Source of the DNA: Streptomyces sp. NBC_00663
GTDB taxonomy: Bacteria; Actinomycetota; Actinomycetes; Streptomycetales; Streptomycetaceae
Assembly: GCF_036226885.1 (NCBI RefSeq)
Contig: NZ_CP109027.1
Coordinates: forward strand, 3,906,001 to 3,970,000
DNA: 64,000 nt
Direction of reading: 5' to 3'
Notes under the pieces: generated by a model
Seen by the model: the letters and a program-made list of their open reading frames with translations, nothing else
Database searches by the model: none
What the model was told of the DNA's origin: nothing
Program-made: the position numbers and the translations under genes
Shown: positions 38,839-46,897 of the stretch, piece by piece
How the letters are laid out: each line of letters starts with the position of its first letter
Numbering within the stretch: the first letter of the stretch is position 1

Positions 38839-39564
38839 TCAGACCGCGGCCGGGTCCTCCTCGACGAGGAGGTTGCGGGTGCGGTTCGGGTCGAGCGGAA
38901 TGCCGGGGCCGATCGTGGTGCTGATCGCGGCCTTCTTGATGTAGCGACCCTTGGCGGCGGACGGCTTCAGACGGAGGATCTCCTCCAGCGCGGCGCCGTA
39001 GTTCTCCACCAGCTTGGTCTCGTCGAACGACGTCTTGCCGATGATGAAGTGCAGGTTCGAGTGCTTGTCGACGCGGAACTCGATCTTGCCGCCCTTGATG
39101 TCGTTGACAGCCTTGGCGACGTCCGGGGTCACGGTGCCGGTCTTGGGGTTCGGCATGAGACCACGGGGGCCGAGGACACGGCCGAGACGGCCGACCTTGC
39201 CCATGAGGTCCGGGGTGGCGACGACGGCGTCGAAGTCCAGACGGCCCTTCGACACCTCGTCGATGAGCTCGTCGGAGCCGACGATGTCGGCGCCCGCGGC
39301 GACTGCGGCCTCGGCACGGTCACCGGTCGCGAAGACCAGGACCCGGGCGGTCTTACCGGTGCCGTGCGGAAGGTTCACGGTGCCACGGACCATCTGGTCG
39401 GCCTTGCGCGGGTCGACACCCAGACGGAAGGCGACCTCGACGGTGCCGTCGAACTTGGAGGTGGAGGTCTCCTTGGCGAGACGGACGGCCTCGAGCGGGG
39501 CGTAGAGCTTTTCCCGGTCGACCTTGGCGTCCGCAGCGCGGAGAGACTTGCTGCGCTTGCTCAC
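38839..39564 (-). CDS. rplA: 50S ribosomal protein L1
   Basis: A 241-residue L1, forming the mobile stalk near the E site, and in E. coli the repressor of the rplKA operon. FDGTVEVAFRLGVDPRKADQ, RGTVNLPHGTGKT and GRVLGPRGLMPNPKTGTV are signatures. The start is GTG with GGAG upstream. It follows rplK by 78 bases. Confidence 0.98.
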   Translation of the reverse strand: MSKRSKSLRAADAKVDREKLYAPLEAVRLAKETSTSKFDGTVEVAFRLGVDPRKADQMVRGTVNLPHGTGKTARVLVFATGDRAEAAVAAGADIVGSDELIDEVSKGRLDFDAVVATPDLMGKVGRLGRVLGPRGLMPNPKTGTVTPDVAKAVNDIKGGKIEFRVDKHSNLHFIIGKTSFDETKLVENYGAALEEILRLKPSAAKGRYIKKAAISTTIGPGIPLDPNRTRNLLVEEDPAAV

Positions 39565-39642
39565 TACTTCTCCTGGAGATTCTTAGGAGTCGTGGTTAGG
39601 GCCGAGCAGGCCCCGCCACTTCTGCTGATTACGGGTTGGGGC

Positions 39643-40077
39643 TCAGCCCTCGACGACGACGCCCATGGAACGCGCGGTACCGGCGATGATCTTCGCGGCG
39701 GCGTCCAGGTCGTTGGCGTTGAGGTCGGGGAGCTTGGTCGTGGCGATCTCGCGGACCTGCGCCTCGGTGATCTTGGCGACCTTGGTCTTGTGCGGCTCGC
39801 CAGAGCCCTTCTCGATGCCCGCGGCCTTCAGGATCATCTTCGCGGCCGGCGGCGTCTTGGTGATGAAGGTGAAGGAGCGGTCCTCGTAGACCGTGATCTC
39901 CACCGGGATCACCCAGCCACGCTGCGACTCGGTCGCGGCGTTGTAGGCCTTGCAGAACTCCATGATGTTGACGCCGTGCTGGCCCAGCGCGGGGCCGACC
40001 GGCGGAGCCGGGTTGGCTGCACCGGCCTGGATCTGGAGCTTGATAAGCCCCGTGACCTTCTTCTTCTTGGGAGGCAT
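39643..40077 (-). CDS. rplK: 50S ribosomal protein L11
   Basis: A 144-residue L11, which binds the GTPase-centre rRNA with the site of thiostrepton action and is needed for RelA activation. IKLQIQAGAANPAPPVGPAL carries the proline-rich N-terminal helix, and the end (LDAAAKIIAGTARSMGVVVEG) is complete. No obvious change in the proline region is seen. The 119-base gap upstream may hold a promoter but none is clear. Confidence 0.98.
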   Translation of the reverse strand: MPPKKKKVTGLIKLQIQAGAANPAPPVGPALGQHGVNIMEFCKAYNAATESQRGWVIPVEITVYEDRSFTFITKTPPAAKMILKAAGIEKGSGEPHKTKVAKITEAQVREIATTKLPDLNANDLDAAAKIIAGTARSMGVVVEG

Positions 40078-40196
40078 GCTCTCTCCGGGTCCTTACTGAG
40101 AGTTGGTTACCACCTGCGTCATTCGGATGAATCATCAGGCAGATGGCATACCGCACCACGATAGCCGCTCTTCCCTCAGGACATGAAATCGGCAGC

Positions 40197-40712
40197 TCAG
40201 GACTGTGGTGAGGACCACGGGGCGAACGGCGGCCGCCCCCGCCGGACGGACACCCCACTGCCCACCGAGAGGATCAGCAGGATGCCGGTCGGCAGGCCGA
40301 GCCCGACGGTCATGGCACCGACGTAGCCGAGACCGCCCTCCTCCGCCGCCACGGTCGGGTCGGAGGCCAGATACCGGACGACGATCGGCTTGCCGTCCCG
40401 CGAGACCCTGTTCTCCCGGGTCCCGGTGAGGGCCGGCAGATCCGCCTCCACCCGCTTGCCGTCGACCTCGAACTCGACCCAGCAGCGGTGGGCCCAGCAG
40501 TTGCTCTGCCCGTTCGAGTGGAAGGTGCCGACCGCGCGCGCACCGTCCTGCACCTCTGCGACCCGGTGCCACTGCGTGATGCCCACATAGAGCGGCGGAA
40601 CCGCGAAGAGCGCCGCGCACAGCAGAAGCAGCAGGGGCGCCCGGAAACGGCGAAGGCGCCCCGGCCCGGTGTTCACCGGGGAGGCGCCCTCACTGTTGGC
40701 TGTGTCGGCCAA
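40197..40712 (-). CDS. two-helix membrane protein between nusG and rplK
   Basis: A protein of up to 171 residues with two hydrophobic segments, RAPLLLLLCAALFAVPPLYVG (residues 24-44) and YVGAMTVGLGLPTGILLILSV (about 129-150), and an outer or inner domain with NCWAHRCWVEFEVDGKRVEADL and DGKPIVVRYLASDP, resembling DUF3592-type proteins. The start is uncertain: TTG 40712 and GTG 40673 are both possible, and the terminator-like hairpin at 40653-40690 overlaps this region. The gene lies where other Streptomyces have nusG directly followed by rplK. Function unknown. Confidence 0.7.
   Translation of the reverse strand: MADTANSEGASPVNTGPGRLRRFRAPLLLLLCAALFAVPPLYVGITQWHRVAEVQDGARAVGTFHSNGQSNCWAHRCWVEFEVDGKRVEADLPALTGTRENRVSRDGKPIVVRYLASDPTVAAEEGGLGYVGAMTVGLGLPTGILLILSVGSGVSVRRGRPPFAPWSSPQS
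40653..40690 (-). terminator. terminator-like hairpin after nusG
   Basis: On the coding strand AGGGCGCC...CCCCGGTG pairs with CACCGGG...GGGGCGCCTT around AA. It starts 43 bases beyond the nusG stop, the usual place for a terminator, but overlaps the first codons of the membrane-protein gene. T-tract is weak, so it may act as a partial terminator. Confidence 0.6.
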
Positions 40713-40732
40713 GAACGTCAGCCCTTCCGGCG

Positions 40733-41602
40733 TCAGTTCTTCTGGATCTGGTCGAAGGACAGCTCGACCGGGGTCTCGCGGCCGAAGATCTCGACGAGGC
40801 CCTTGACCTTCTTCGAGTCGGCGTTGATCTCGTTGATCGTGGCCTGCAACGTGGCGAAGGGGCCGTCGGTGACGGTGACCGAGTCGCCGACCTCGAAGTC
40901 CAGGACCTGGACCTCGACCTTGCGCTGCGGAGCGGGCTTGCCCTCGGCCTCGGCGGCCTCACGGGCGGCCTTCTCCTCGGCCTCCGGGGCGAGCATCTTG
41001 ACGATCTCGTCCAGGGTCAGCGGGTACGGGTCGTAGGCGTTGCCCACGAAGCCTGTGACGCCGGGCGTGTTGCGGACGACACCCCAGGACTCGTTCGTCA
41101 GGTCCATGCGCACCAGCACATAGCCGGGGAGCTTGTTCTGACGGATCGTCTTGCGCTCGCCGTTCTTGATCTGCGCGACCTCTTCCTGCGGCACCTCGGC
41201 CTGGAAGATGAAGTCCTCGACGTTCAGCGAGACGGCGCGCTGTTCGAGGTTGGTCTTCACGCGGTTCTCGTAACCGGCGTAGGTGTGGATGACGTACCAC
41301 TCGCCGGGGAGGGTGCGCAGTTCCTCGCGCAGGGCGACGACGGGGTCGACCGGCTCGGCCGGCTCTTCCTCGACGGCCTCTTCCTCGTCCTCGACGTCCT
41401 CGACATCGCCGCCGGACTCGTCCTCGGCGTCCTCGTCGGATTCGTCCTCGACATGGAGGGCGGCTTCCTCGGCGGGGTCGCCCGCCTCTTCATCGGCAGC
41501 CTCGACCTCGTCCAGGTCCTCGTCCGCGCCCTCGACGATGTCGAGCTCGTCTTCCACGGACTCGTCCGGCTCGATGGCGTCGTTCAGGTTCTGGTCAGAC
41601 AC
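40733..41602 (-). CDS. nusG: transcription termination/antitermination factor NusG
   Basis: A 289-residue NusG that binds RNA polymerase and Rho or S10. The first 95 or so residues are a very acidic extension rich in Asp/Glu, usual in Streptomyces. The NGN domain begins at GEWYVIHTYAGYENRVKTNL and contains PGYVLVRMDLTNESWGVVRN; the KOW domain is FEVGDSVTVTDGPFATLQAT. The start is GTG. A hairpin separates it from secE. Confidence 0.97.
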   Translation of the reverse strand: MSDQNLNDAIEPDESVEDELDIVEGADEDLDEVEAADEEAGDPAEEAALHVEDESDEDAEDESGGDVEDVEDEEEAVEEEPAEPVDPVVALREELRTLPGEWYVIHTYAGYENRVKTNLEQRAVSLNVEDFIFQAEVPQEEVAQIKNGERKTIRQNKLPGYVLVRMDLTNESWGVVRNTPGVTGFVGNAYDPYPLTLDEIVKMLAPEAEEKAAREAAEAEGKPAPQRKVEVQVLDFEVGDSVTVTDGPFATLQATINEINADSKKVKGLVEIFGRETPVELSFDQIQKN

Positions 41603-41644
41603 GGTGGCTGCTTCTTCCTGGATACATAGGGGTGGAACATGCGA

Positions 41645-41671
41645 AAGGGGCGCCGGTAACCACGGCGCCCT
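41645..41671 (-). terminator. hairpin between secE and nusG
   Basis: On the coding strand AGGGCGCCGTGG and CCGGCGCCCC can pair around a TTA-centred loop, followed by TTTCG. It lies 13 bases after the secE stop and 43 before nusG. It may be an attenuator that sets the SecE to NusG ratio. Confidence 0.5.
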
Positions 41672-41683
41672 ATCGCTCTTTGA

Positions 41684-41971
41684 TCAGCCGAAGACGTACT
41701 CGGCGGCGTGGTTGAGTCCATAGTCAATCACGGTGACCAGGCCGATCATGACGATCACGAAGACGATCACCACGGTCGTGTACGTCGTCAGCTGGCCGCG
41801 CGTAGGCCAGACGACCTTGCGAAGCTCTGCGACGATCTGTCGGTAGAAGATACCGAGGCGCTTCAGCGGGCCCTTCTTGGCACGCTTGCCACCCTTGCGG
41901 GCCTTCTTATTCGACTCTGGCGCCTCGTCCTGGGCATCAGGCGTATCGATGGAGCCCACGGCGTCCGCCAT
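41684..41971 (-). CDS. secE: preprotein translocase subunit SecE
   Basis: A 95-residue SecE, the essential single-span partner of SecY. A charged N-terminus (Lys-rich, residues 18-35) precedes the conserved amphipathic segment FYRQIVAELRKVVWPTRGQL and one membrane helix TVVIVFVIVMIGLVTVIDYG. It is 108 bases downstream of tRNA-Trp, the common order in actinobacteria. Confidence 0.97.
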   Translation of the reverse strand: MADAVGSIDTPDAQDEAPESNKKARKGGKRAKKGPLKRLGIFYRQIVAELRKVVWPTRGQLTTYTTVVIVFVIVMIGLVTVIDYGLNHAAEYVFG

Positions 41972-42079
41972 TCGTCCTCACCTGTTCCCGGGTCGTGGCC
42001 GTGCCGCGCCCGGTCTGAGCCGCACGGCGGTGCATTGCTGTACGTACATGCGCACACATCCTGGCGAAGGTGTGTGTAG

Positions 42080-42152
42080 CAGGGCCGGAGGGACTTGAAC
42101 CCCCAACCGCCGGTTTTGGAGACCGGTGCTCTACCAATTGAGCTACGACCCT
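42080..42152 (-). tRNA. tRNA-Trp (CCA anticodon)
   Basis: The reverse strand folds into a 73-base cloverleaf beginning AGGGTCGTAGCTCAATTGG. The acceptor stem AGGGTCG pairs with CGGCCCT; the anticodon loop reads CTCCAAA with anticodon CCA; the T arm carries GTTCAAG. CCA is not encoded. It lies upstream of secE. Confidence 0.95.
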
Positions 42153-42449
42153 TTGTGGTTCCCCCCAAACGTACCGCATCCGTCCGAGTGCTCGGTGTGC
42201 ACCGGATGAGTGCGACCGTTGTGAGGCCAACGAGGTGAGAGTGTACGTGTTCCTGAGCCCTCCGTCGAACAGAAAGGGCCTGCCGGGGCCGCACTGGCCG
42301 AAGATCGTCCCGGCGACGAACGCACGGCGGCCGAAGATCACCCAGGCCACCGCGCCAATACCCCTGTGAAACCGGACGGTTGTTCTGTAGCTGTTCAGTC
42401 TGTGAAACCCGCGTGCCGGGGGCGTTTCCGGTCTGAAACGATGGGCCCC

Positions 42450-43676
42450 ATGAGCGCTGCAACCCCTCCCACCGAGCGCCGGGTCTCCGCCCGAGTCGGC
42501 GCGATCTCCGAGTCCGCCACCCTCGCCGTGGATGCCAAGGCCAAGGCCCTGAAGGCCGCCGGGCGCCCGGTGATCGGCTTCGGCGCCGGTGAGCCCGACT
42601 TCCCGACCCCGGACTACATCGTCGAAGCCGCCATCGAGGCGTGCAAGAACCCGAAGTACCACCGCTACACGCCGGCCGGCGGGCTGCCCGAGCTGAAGGC
42701 CGCGATCGCCGCGAAGACGCTGCGCGACTCCGGCTACGAGGTCGACGCGAGCCAGGTCCTCGTCACCAACGGCGGCAAGCAGGCCATCTACGAGGCCTTC
42801 GCCGCGATCCTCGACCCGGGCGACGAGGTCATCGTCCCGGCTCCGTACTGGACGACGTACCCGGAGTCGATCCGCCTCGCCGGCGGTGTCCCGGTCGAGG
42901 TCGCCGCAGACGAGACGACGGGCTACCGGGTCTCGGTCGAGCAGCTGGAGGCGGCGCGCACGGAGAACACGAAGGTCCTCCTCTTCGTCTCCCCGTCCAA
43001 CCCGACCGGCGCCGTCTACACCCGCGCGCAGATCGAGGAGATCGGCCGCTGGGCCGCCGAGAAGGGCCTGTGGGTCCTGACCGACGAGATCTACGAGCAC
43101 CTGGTCTACGGCGACGCCGAGTTCCACTCCCTCCCGGTCGTCGTGCCTGAGCTCGCCGACAAGACCATCGTGGTCAACGGTGTGGCCAAGACGTACGCCA
43201 TGACGGGCTGGCGCGTGGGCTGGGTCATCGGCCCGAAGGACGTGGTCAAGGCCGCGACGAACCTCCAGTCGCACGCCACGTCCAACGTCTCCAACGTGGC
43301 CCAGGTGGCCGCCCTCGCCGCCGTCTCCGGCGACCTGTCGGCCGTCGAGGAGATGAAGGAGGCGTTCGACCGCCGCCGCAAGACCATCGTGCGCATGCTC
43401 AACGAGATCGACGGCGTGCTCTGCCCCGAGCCCGAGGGCGCCTTCTACGCCTACCCGTCGGTGAAGGCCCTGATCGGCAAGGAGATCCGCGGCAAGCGCC
43501 CGCAGAACTCGGTCGAGCTGGCCGCGCTGATCCTGGAGGAGGCCGAGGTCGCGGTCGTCCCGGGTGAGGCCTTCGGTACGCCGGGCTATCTGCGCCTGTC
43601 GTACGCGCTGGGCGACGAGGACCTCGTCGAGGGTGTCTCGCGGATCCAGAAGTTGCTGTCCGAGGCCAGGGACTGA
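42450..43676 (+). CDS. PLP-dependent aminotransferase (aspartate aminotransferase type)
   Basis: A 408-residue fold-type I aminotransferase, likely making aspartate or another amino acid from a 2-oxo acid and glutamate. The PLP-binding lysine is in NGVAKTYAMTGWRVGWVIG; other motifs are GAGEPDFPTPDYIVEAA, SPSNPTGAVYTRAQI and DEIYEHLVYG. The start at 42450 (MSAATPPTERRVSARVGAI) follows GGGCCCC; a longer in-frame form would add 28 residues. It is divergent from the tRNA-Trp/secE unit, with a 297-base promoter region between them in which I see no other gene. Confidence 0.93.
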   Translation: MSAATPPTERRVSARVGAISESATLAVDAKAKALKAAGRPVIGFGAGEPDFPTPDYIVEAAIEACKNPKYHRYTPAGGLPELKAAIAAKTLRDSGYEVDASQVLVTNGGKQAIYEAFAAILDPGDEVIVPAPYWTTYPESIRLAGGVPVEVAADETTGYRVSVEQLEAARTENTKVLLFVSPSNPTGAVYTRAQIEEIGRWAAEKGLWVLTDEIYEHLVYGDAEFHSLPVVVPELADKTIVVNGVAKTYAMTGWRVGWVIGPKDVVKAATNLQSHATSNVSNVAQVAALAAVSGDLSAVEEMKEAFDRRRKTIVRMLNEIDGVLCPEPEGAFYAYPSVKALIGKEIRGKRPQNSVELAALILEEAEVAVVPGEAFGTPGYLRLSYALGDEDLVEGVSRIQKLLSEARD

Positions 43677-43797
43677 CCTGGGGTGCCGAGCGGGCCGTCT
43701 CCTTCGGGAGGCGGCCCGCTTCGTGTTTGCGTGCGAGCAAGACCACGTTCGGGGAAAGCGCTACCGGGACGGCGGTGGCGTACGGCAGGATCAGCGA

Positions 43798-44838
43798 ATG
43801 GAGCGTGTACGTGATGTCTCTGAGCTGCCGAAAGCCCATCTGCACCTGCACTTCACCGGGTCCATGCGGCCCGGGACGGTTCTGGAACTGGCCGACAAGT
43901 ACGGCGTACGGCTGCCCGACGCGCTGACGGAGGCGCTGACCAGCGGGGAGCCGCCACGGCTGCGGGCCACGGACGAGCGGGGCTGGTTCCGGTTCCAGCG
44001 GCTCTACGACGCGGCCCGTTCGTGCCTCAGGCGGCCCGAGGACATCCAGCGGCTGGTGCGGGAGGCGGCGGAGGAGGACGTCCGGGACGGCTCGGGATGG
44101 CTGGAGATCCAGGTCGACCCGACGTCGTACGCCCCGCGCCTGGGCGGGCTGATCCCGGCGCTGGAGGTCATCCTCGACGCGGTGGAGACGACCTCGCGGG
44201 AGACCGGGCTCGGGATGCGGGTGCTGGTGGCCGCGAACCGGATGAAGCACCCGCTGGACGCGCGGACGCTGGCCCGCCTCGCGGTGCGGTACGCGGACCG
44301 GGGTGTCGTCGGCTTCGGGCTCTCCAACGACGAACGGCGGGGCATGGCGCGGGACTTCGACCGGGCCTTCGCCATCGCCCGCGACGGCGGGCTGCTGTCG
44401 ACGCCGCACGGCGGGGAGCTGAGCGGGCCGTCGTCGGTGCGGGACTGTCTGGACGACCTGGACGCGCACCGGATCGGGCACGGGGTACGGGCCGCGGAGG
44501 ATCCCCGGCTGCTGAAGCGGCTGGCCGACCGGGGCGTGACCTGCGAGGTCTGTCCGGCCTCGAACGTGGCGCTCGGGGTGTACGAGAAGCCGGAGGACGT
44601 GCCGCTGCGGACGTTGTTCGAGGCGGGCGTACCCATGGCGCTCGGCGCCGACGACCCGCTGCTGTTCGGCTCACGGCTGGCGGCGCAGTACGAGATCGCG
44701 CGGCGGCATCACGGGTTCACCGACCGGGAACTGGCGGAGCTGGCCCGGCAGTCGGTGCGGGGTTCGGCGGCGCCGGAGGACGTCAAGACGCGGCTGCTGG
44801 CCGGCGTGGACGAGTGGCTCGCTCGCCCGGTCTCCTGA
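43798..44838 (+). CDS. adenosine deaminase family protein
   Basis: A 346-residue metal-dependent hydrolase of the adenosine/AMP deaminase family. The metal ligands are in HLHLHFTGSM (HxH near residues 16-18), the catalytic Glu is in TPHGGELSG, followed by HRIGHGVRA and LGADDPLLFG. The usual LEG after the HxH pair is FTG here, so the substrate might differ from adenosine. ATG 43798 follows AGGAT. The last 56 bases overlap the convergent gene at 44783. Confidence 0.9.
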   Translation: MERVRDVSELPKAHLHLHFTGSMRPGTVLELADKYGVRLPDALTEALTSGEPPRLRATDERGWFRFQRLYDAARSCLRRPEDIQRLVREAAEEDVRDGSGWLEIQVDPTSYAPRLGGLIPALEVILDAVETTSRETGLGMRVLVAANRMKHPLDARTLARLAVRYADRGVVGFGLSNDERRGMARDFDRAFAIARDGGLLSTPHGGELSGPSSVRDCLDDLDAHRIGHGVRAAEDPRLLKRLADRGVTCEVCPASNVALGVYEKPEDVPLRTLFEAGVPMALGADDPLLFGSRLAAQYEIARRHHGFTDRELAELARQSVRGSAAPEDVKTRLLAGVDEWLARPVS

Positions 44839-45490
44839 AGTGGGCGTAGGGCGGATACGCCTTGTAGCAGATGTCCAGCTCCAAGGGGTGGCCGCCGGTC
44901 CCGGGCGGCTCGGCGAGTGTGAAGGCCGTCATGAACGCCATGTGCCCCTCGGCGACGCGCTTGTGACGCGGGCCCCAGCCGGCCGCGTAGGCGAATTCGG
45001 TGGCCGTCTGGGCGAAGACGTCCCTGGTGCCGAACAGGAAGAAGGTCCGGGCGTGGGTGGCGTGCCGCAGCTCGTCCCGGACGTCCGCGTGTGACTGGCG
45101 GGCACGCCAGGACTCCGCGTCCCGCGCGGTGCGGGCCTCGTCGGTGCCCACGGTCAGCGGGGTGCCGTGGGTGAGGCGGCGGCGCAGCTCGGGCCACTGG
45201 CTGGCGCGCAGGCCGACGCTGTGGTGGGCCAGGACGAGGTCGACCCGCTCTCCCCACCCCTCGTCGGGCGGGACCCCGTCGCGGAGCGGGACGTGGACGA
45301 TCGTGTGGCGCGAGTAGGCGGCGAAGGAGAACAGGCCGGCGAGCCGGTTCAGCCCGTCGTGATCACCGAGGAGCAGGCCGATCGGCTCCGGGGCGCTCAG
45401 TGAGGTGTGGCGGAGAGGCGTGCGGGGGCGGACGACGCGGCGCTGGTGCGGGCCGATGCGGGGGGTGTACTCGGTGAGTCTCAGGCGCAT
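44783..45490 (-). CDS. hypothetical protein convergent with the deaminase
   Basis: A 235-residue product I cannot assign. It begins MRLRLTEYTPRIGPHQRRVV and has LLLGDHDGLNRLAGLFSFAAYSR, DLVLAHHSVGLRASQWPELR and a Cys/Tyr-rich end LDICYKAYPPYAHF. There is no signal or membrane segment. Its end overlaps the end of the deaminase gene by 56 bases in the opposite direction. The Arg/Pro-rich last 15 residues lie in the overlap and may be dispensable. Confidence 0.7.
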   Translation of the reverse strand: MRLRLTEYTPRIGPHQRRVVRPRTPLRHTSLSAPEPIGLLLGDHDGLNRLAGLFSFAAYSRHTIVHVPLRDGVPPDEGWGERVDLVLAHHSVGLRASQWPELRRRLTHGTPLTVGTDEARTARDAESWRARQSHADVRDELRHATHARTFFLFGTRDVFAQTATEFAYAAGWGPRHKRVAEGHMAFMTAFTLAEPPGTGGHPLELDICYKAYPPYAHFRRPGERATRPRRPAAAS

Positions 45491-45542
45491 CGCTCAAGCG
45501 TTCCGGGCGTGTCCTGGGCCCGGCAACTGAGATTCCGCGCGC

Positions 45543-46598
45543 CTACAGGGTCACGCCGACGGTCACCGGTTCGTTGACGAGGGTGACACCGAAGGTGCGG
45601 TGGACGCCTGCGACGACCTCTCGGGCGAGGGCGAGGAGGTCCTCCGTGGTCGCCTCGCCGCGGTTGGTGAGGGCGAGGGTGTGCTTGGTGGAGATGCGGG
45701 CGGGGCCGGTGCCGTAGCCCTTGGTGAAGCCGGCCTTGTCGATGAGCCACGCGGCGGAGGTCTTGGTGTGGCCCGCGCCGGCCGGGTAGGCGGGGGGTTC
45801 GGCGTCGGGGCCGAGGTGCTGCTTCACGCGCGCGTGGAAGGCGCTGAAGTCGGCGTCCGTGAGGATCGGGTTGGTGAAGAAGGAGCCGGCCGACCAGGTG
45901 TCGTGGTCGTCGGGGTCGAGGACCATGCCCTTGCCGGAGCGCAGCTTCAGTACGGTCTCGCGGGCGGCGGCGAGGGGGACGCGGTCGCCGGGTTCGACGC
46001 CGAGGGCGCGGGCGGTCTCGGCGTACTTGAGGGGCGCGGAGAGGCCGCCGGCGTCCTCGAGCGCGAAGCGGACGCGGAGGACGACGTACCGGTCGGGGTC
46101 GGCCTTGAAGCGGCTGTGGCGGTACGAGAAGGCGCAGTCGGCGTTGGTGAGGGTGACGGTGTCGCGGGCGACGCGGTCGTAGGCGATCACGTGGGTGATC
46201 GTGGCGGAGACTTCCTGGCCGTAGGCGCCGACGTTCTGGATGGGGGTGGCGCCGGCGGAGCCGGGGATGCCGGCGAGGCACTCGACGCCGGCGAGCCCGG
46301 CCTCCACGGTGCGGGCGACGGCGTCGGTCCACACTTCGCCGGCGGCGAGCTCCAGGTGGGGGCCGTTGAGTTCGATGCCCTTGGTCGCGATGAGCAGAGC
46401 GGTCCCGTCGAAGCCCTTGTCGCCGATGACGAGGTTCGATCCGCCGCCGATGAGCAGGAGGGGCGTGCCCGCGTCGTCGGCCTCGCGAACGGCTTCGATC
46501 ACCTCGGCGTCGGTGGTCGCGATGACCAGCCGGGTGGCCGGACCGCCGAGACGGAAGGTGGTGAGCGGGGCGAGGGGGGCGTCGTGTCGTTCCTGCAC
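45543..46598 (-). CDS. murB: UDP-N-acetylmuramate dehydrogenase
   Basis: A 351-residue flavoenzyme that reduces UDP-GlcNAc-enolpyruvate to UDP-MurNAc in peptidoglycan synthesis in the cytoplasm. The FAD-binding segments PLLLIGGGSNLVIGDKGFDG and GIPGSAGATPIQNVGAYGQEV and the catalytic Ser in SAGSFFTNPI are visible. It belongs to the E. coli-like type I group by its YRHSRFK segment. The start is ATG 46598. It stands alone and is not with other mur genes. Confidence 0.95.
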   Translation of the reverse strand: MQERHDAPLAPLTTFRLGGPATRLVIATTDAEVIEAVREADDAGTPLLLIGGGSNLVIGDKGFDGTALLIATKGIELNGPHLELAAGEVWTDAVARTVEAGLAGVECLAGIPGSAGATPIQNVGAYGQEVSATITHVIAYDRVARDTVTLTNADCAFSYRHSRFKADPDRYVVLRVRFALEDAGGLSAPLKYAETARALGVEPGDRVPLAAARETVLKLRSGKGMVLDPDDHDTWSAGSFFTNPILTDADFSAFHARVKQHLGPDAEPPAYPAGAGHTKTSAAWLIDKAGFTKGYGTGPARISTKHTLALTNRGEATTEDLLALAREVVAGVHRTFGVTLVNEPVTVGVTL

Positions 46599-46671
46599 GG
46601 GTCAAGGGTACGTGGCGGTCCGGGGCGGACGGTTGGTGGTGGGTCACGTTCAAACGCGGGTGCGGGTCATG

Positions 46672-46845
46672 CCGCCCAGGGGCGCGGGGAACTGCGCGAC
46701 CAGCCACGACGCACCCGCACCCGCACCCGCCGCACCATCCTGCCCGTCCGACGGGGGTCCAGGGGGCGGAGCCCTCTGGGAGCGGGGTCGAAGGGGCGGC
46801 AGCCCCTGGGGATGGGACGGGTAGGGGCGGCGGGGGCGAGAAACC
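46672..46845. repeat. Streptomyces-type dispersed intergenic repeat
   Basis: GCGCGGGGAACTGCGCGACC at 46682-46701 is followed by GACGCACCCGCACCCGC, then GGGGTCCAGGGGGCGGAGCCCT, GGGGCGGCAGCCCCTGGGGA and GGGACGGGTAGGGGCGGCGG. These blocks are familiar from intergenic regions of many Streptomyces genomes. The unit contains several short self-complementary runs. It fills the gap between murB and the MFS terminator. No coding potential is evident. Confidence 0.75.
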
Positions 46846-46857
46846 CGACCCAGCGGA

Positions 46858-46888
46858 AACGGCCCCACCCCCAGGGGGCAGGGCCGTT
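46858..46888 (-). terminator. MFS gene terminator
   Basis: AACGGCCC and GGGCCGTT form a perfect outer stem, with CCCCC/GGGGG pairing inside. It is nine bases past the exporter stop codon on the transcribed strand and abuts the dispersed repeat. Confidence 0.75.
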
Positions 46889-46897
46889 CACCACCGT

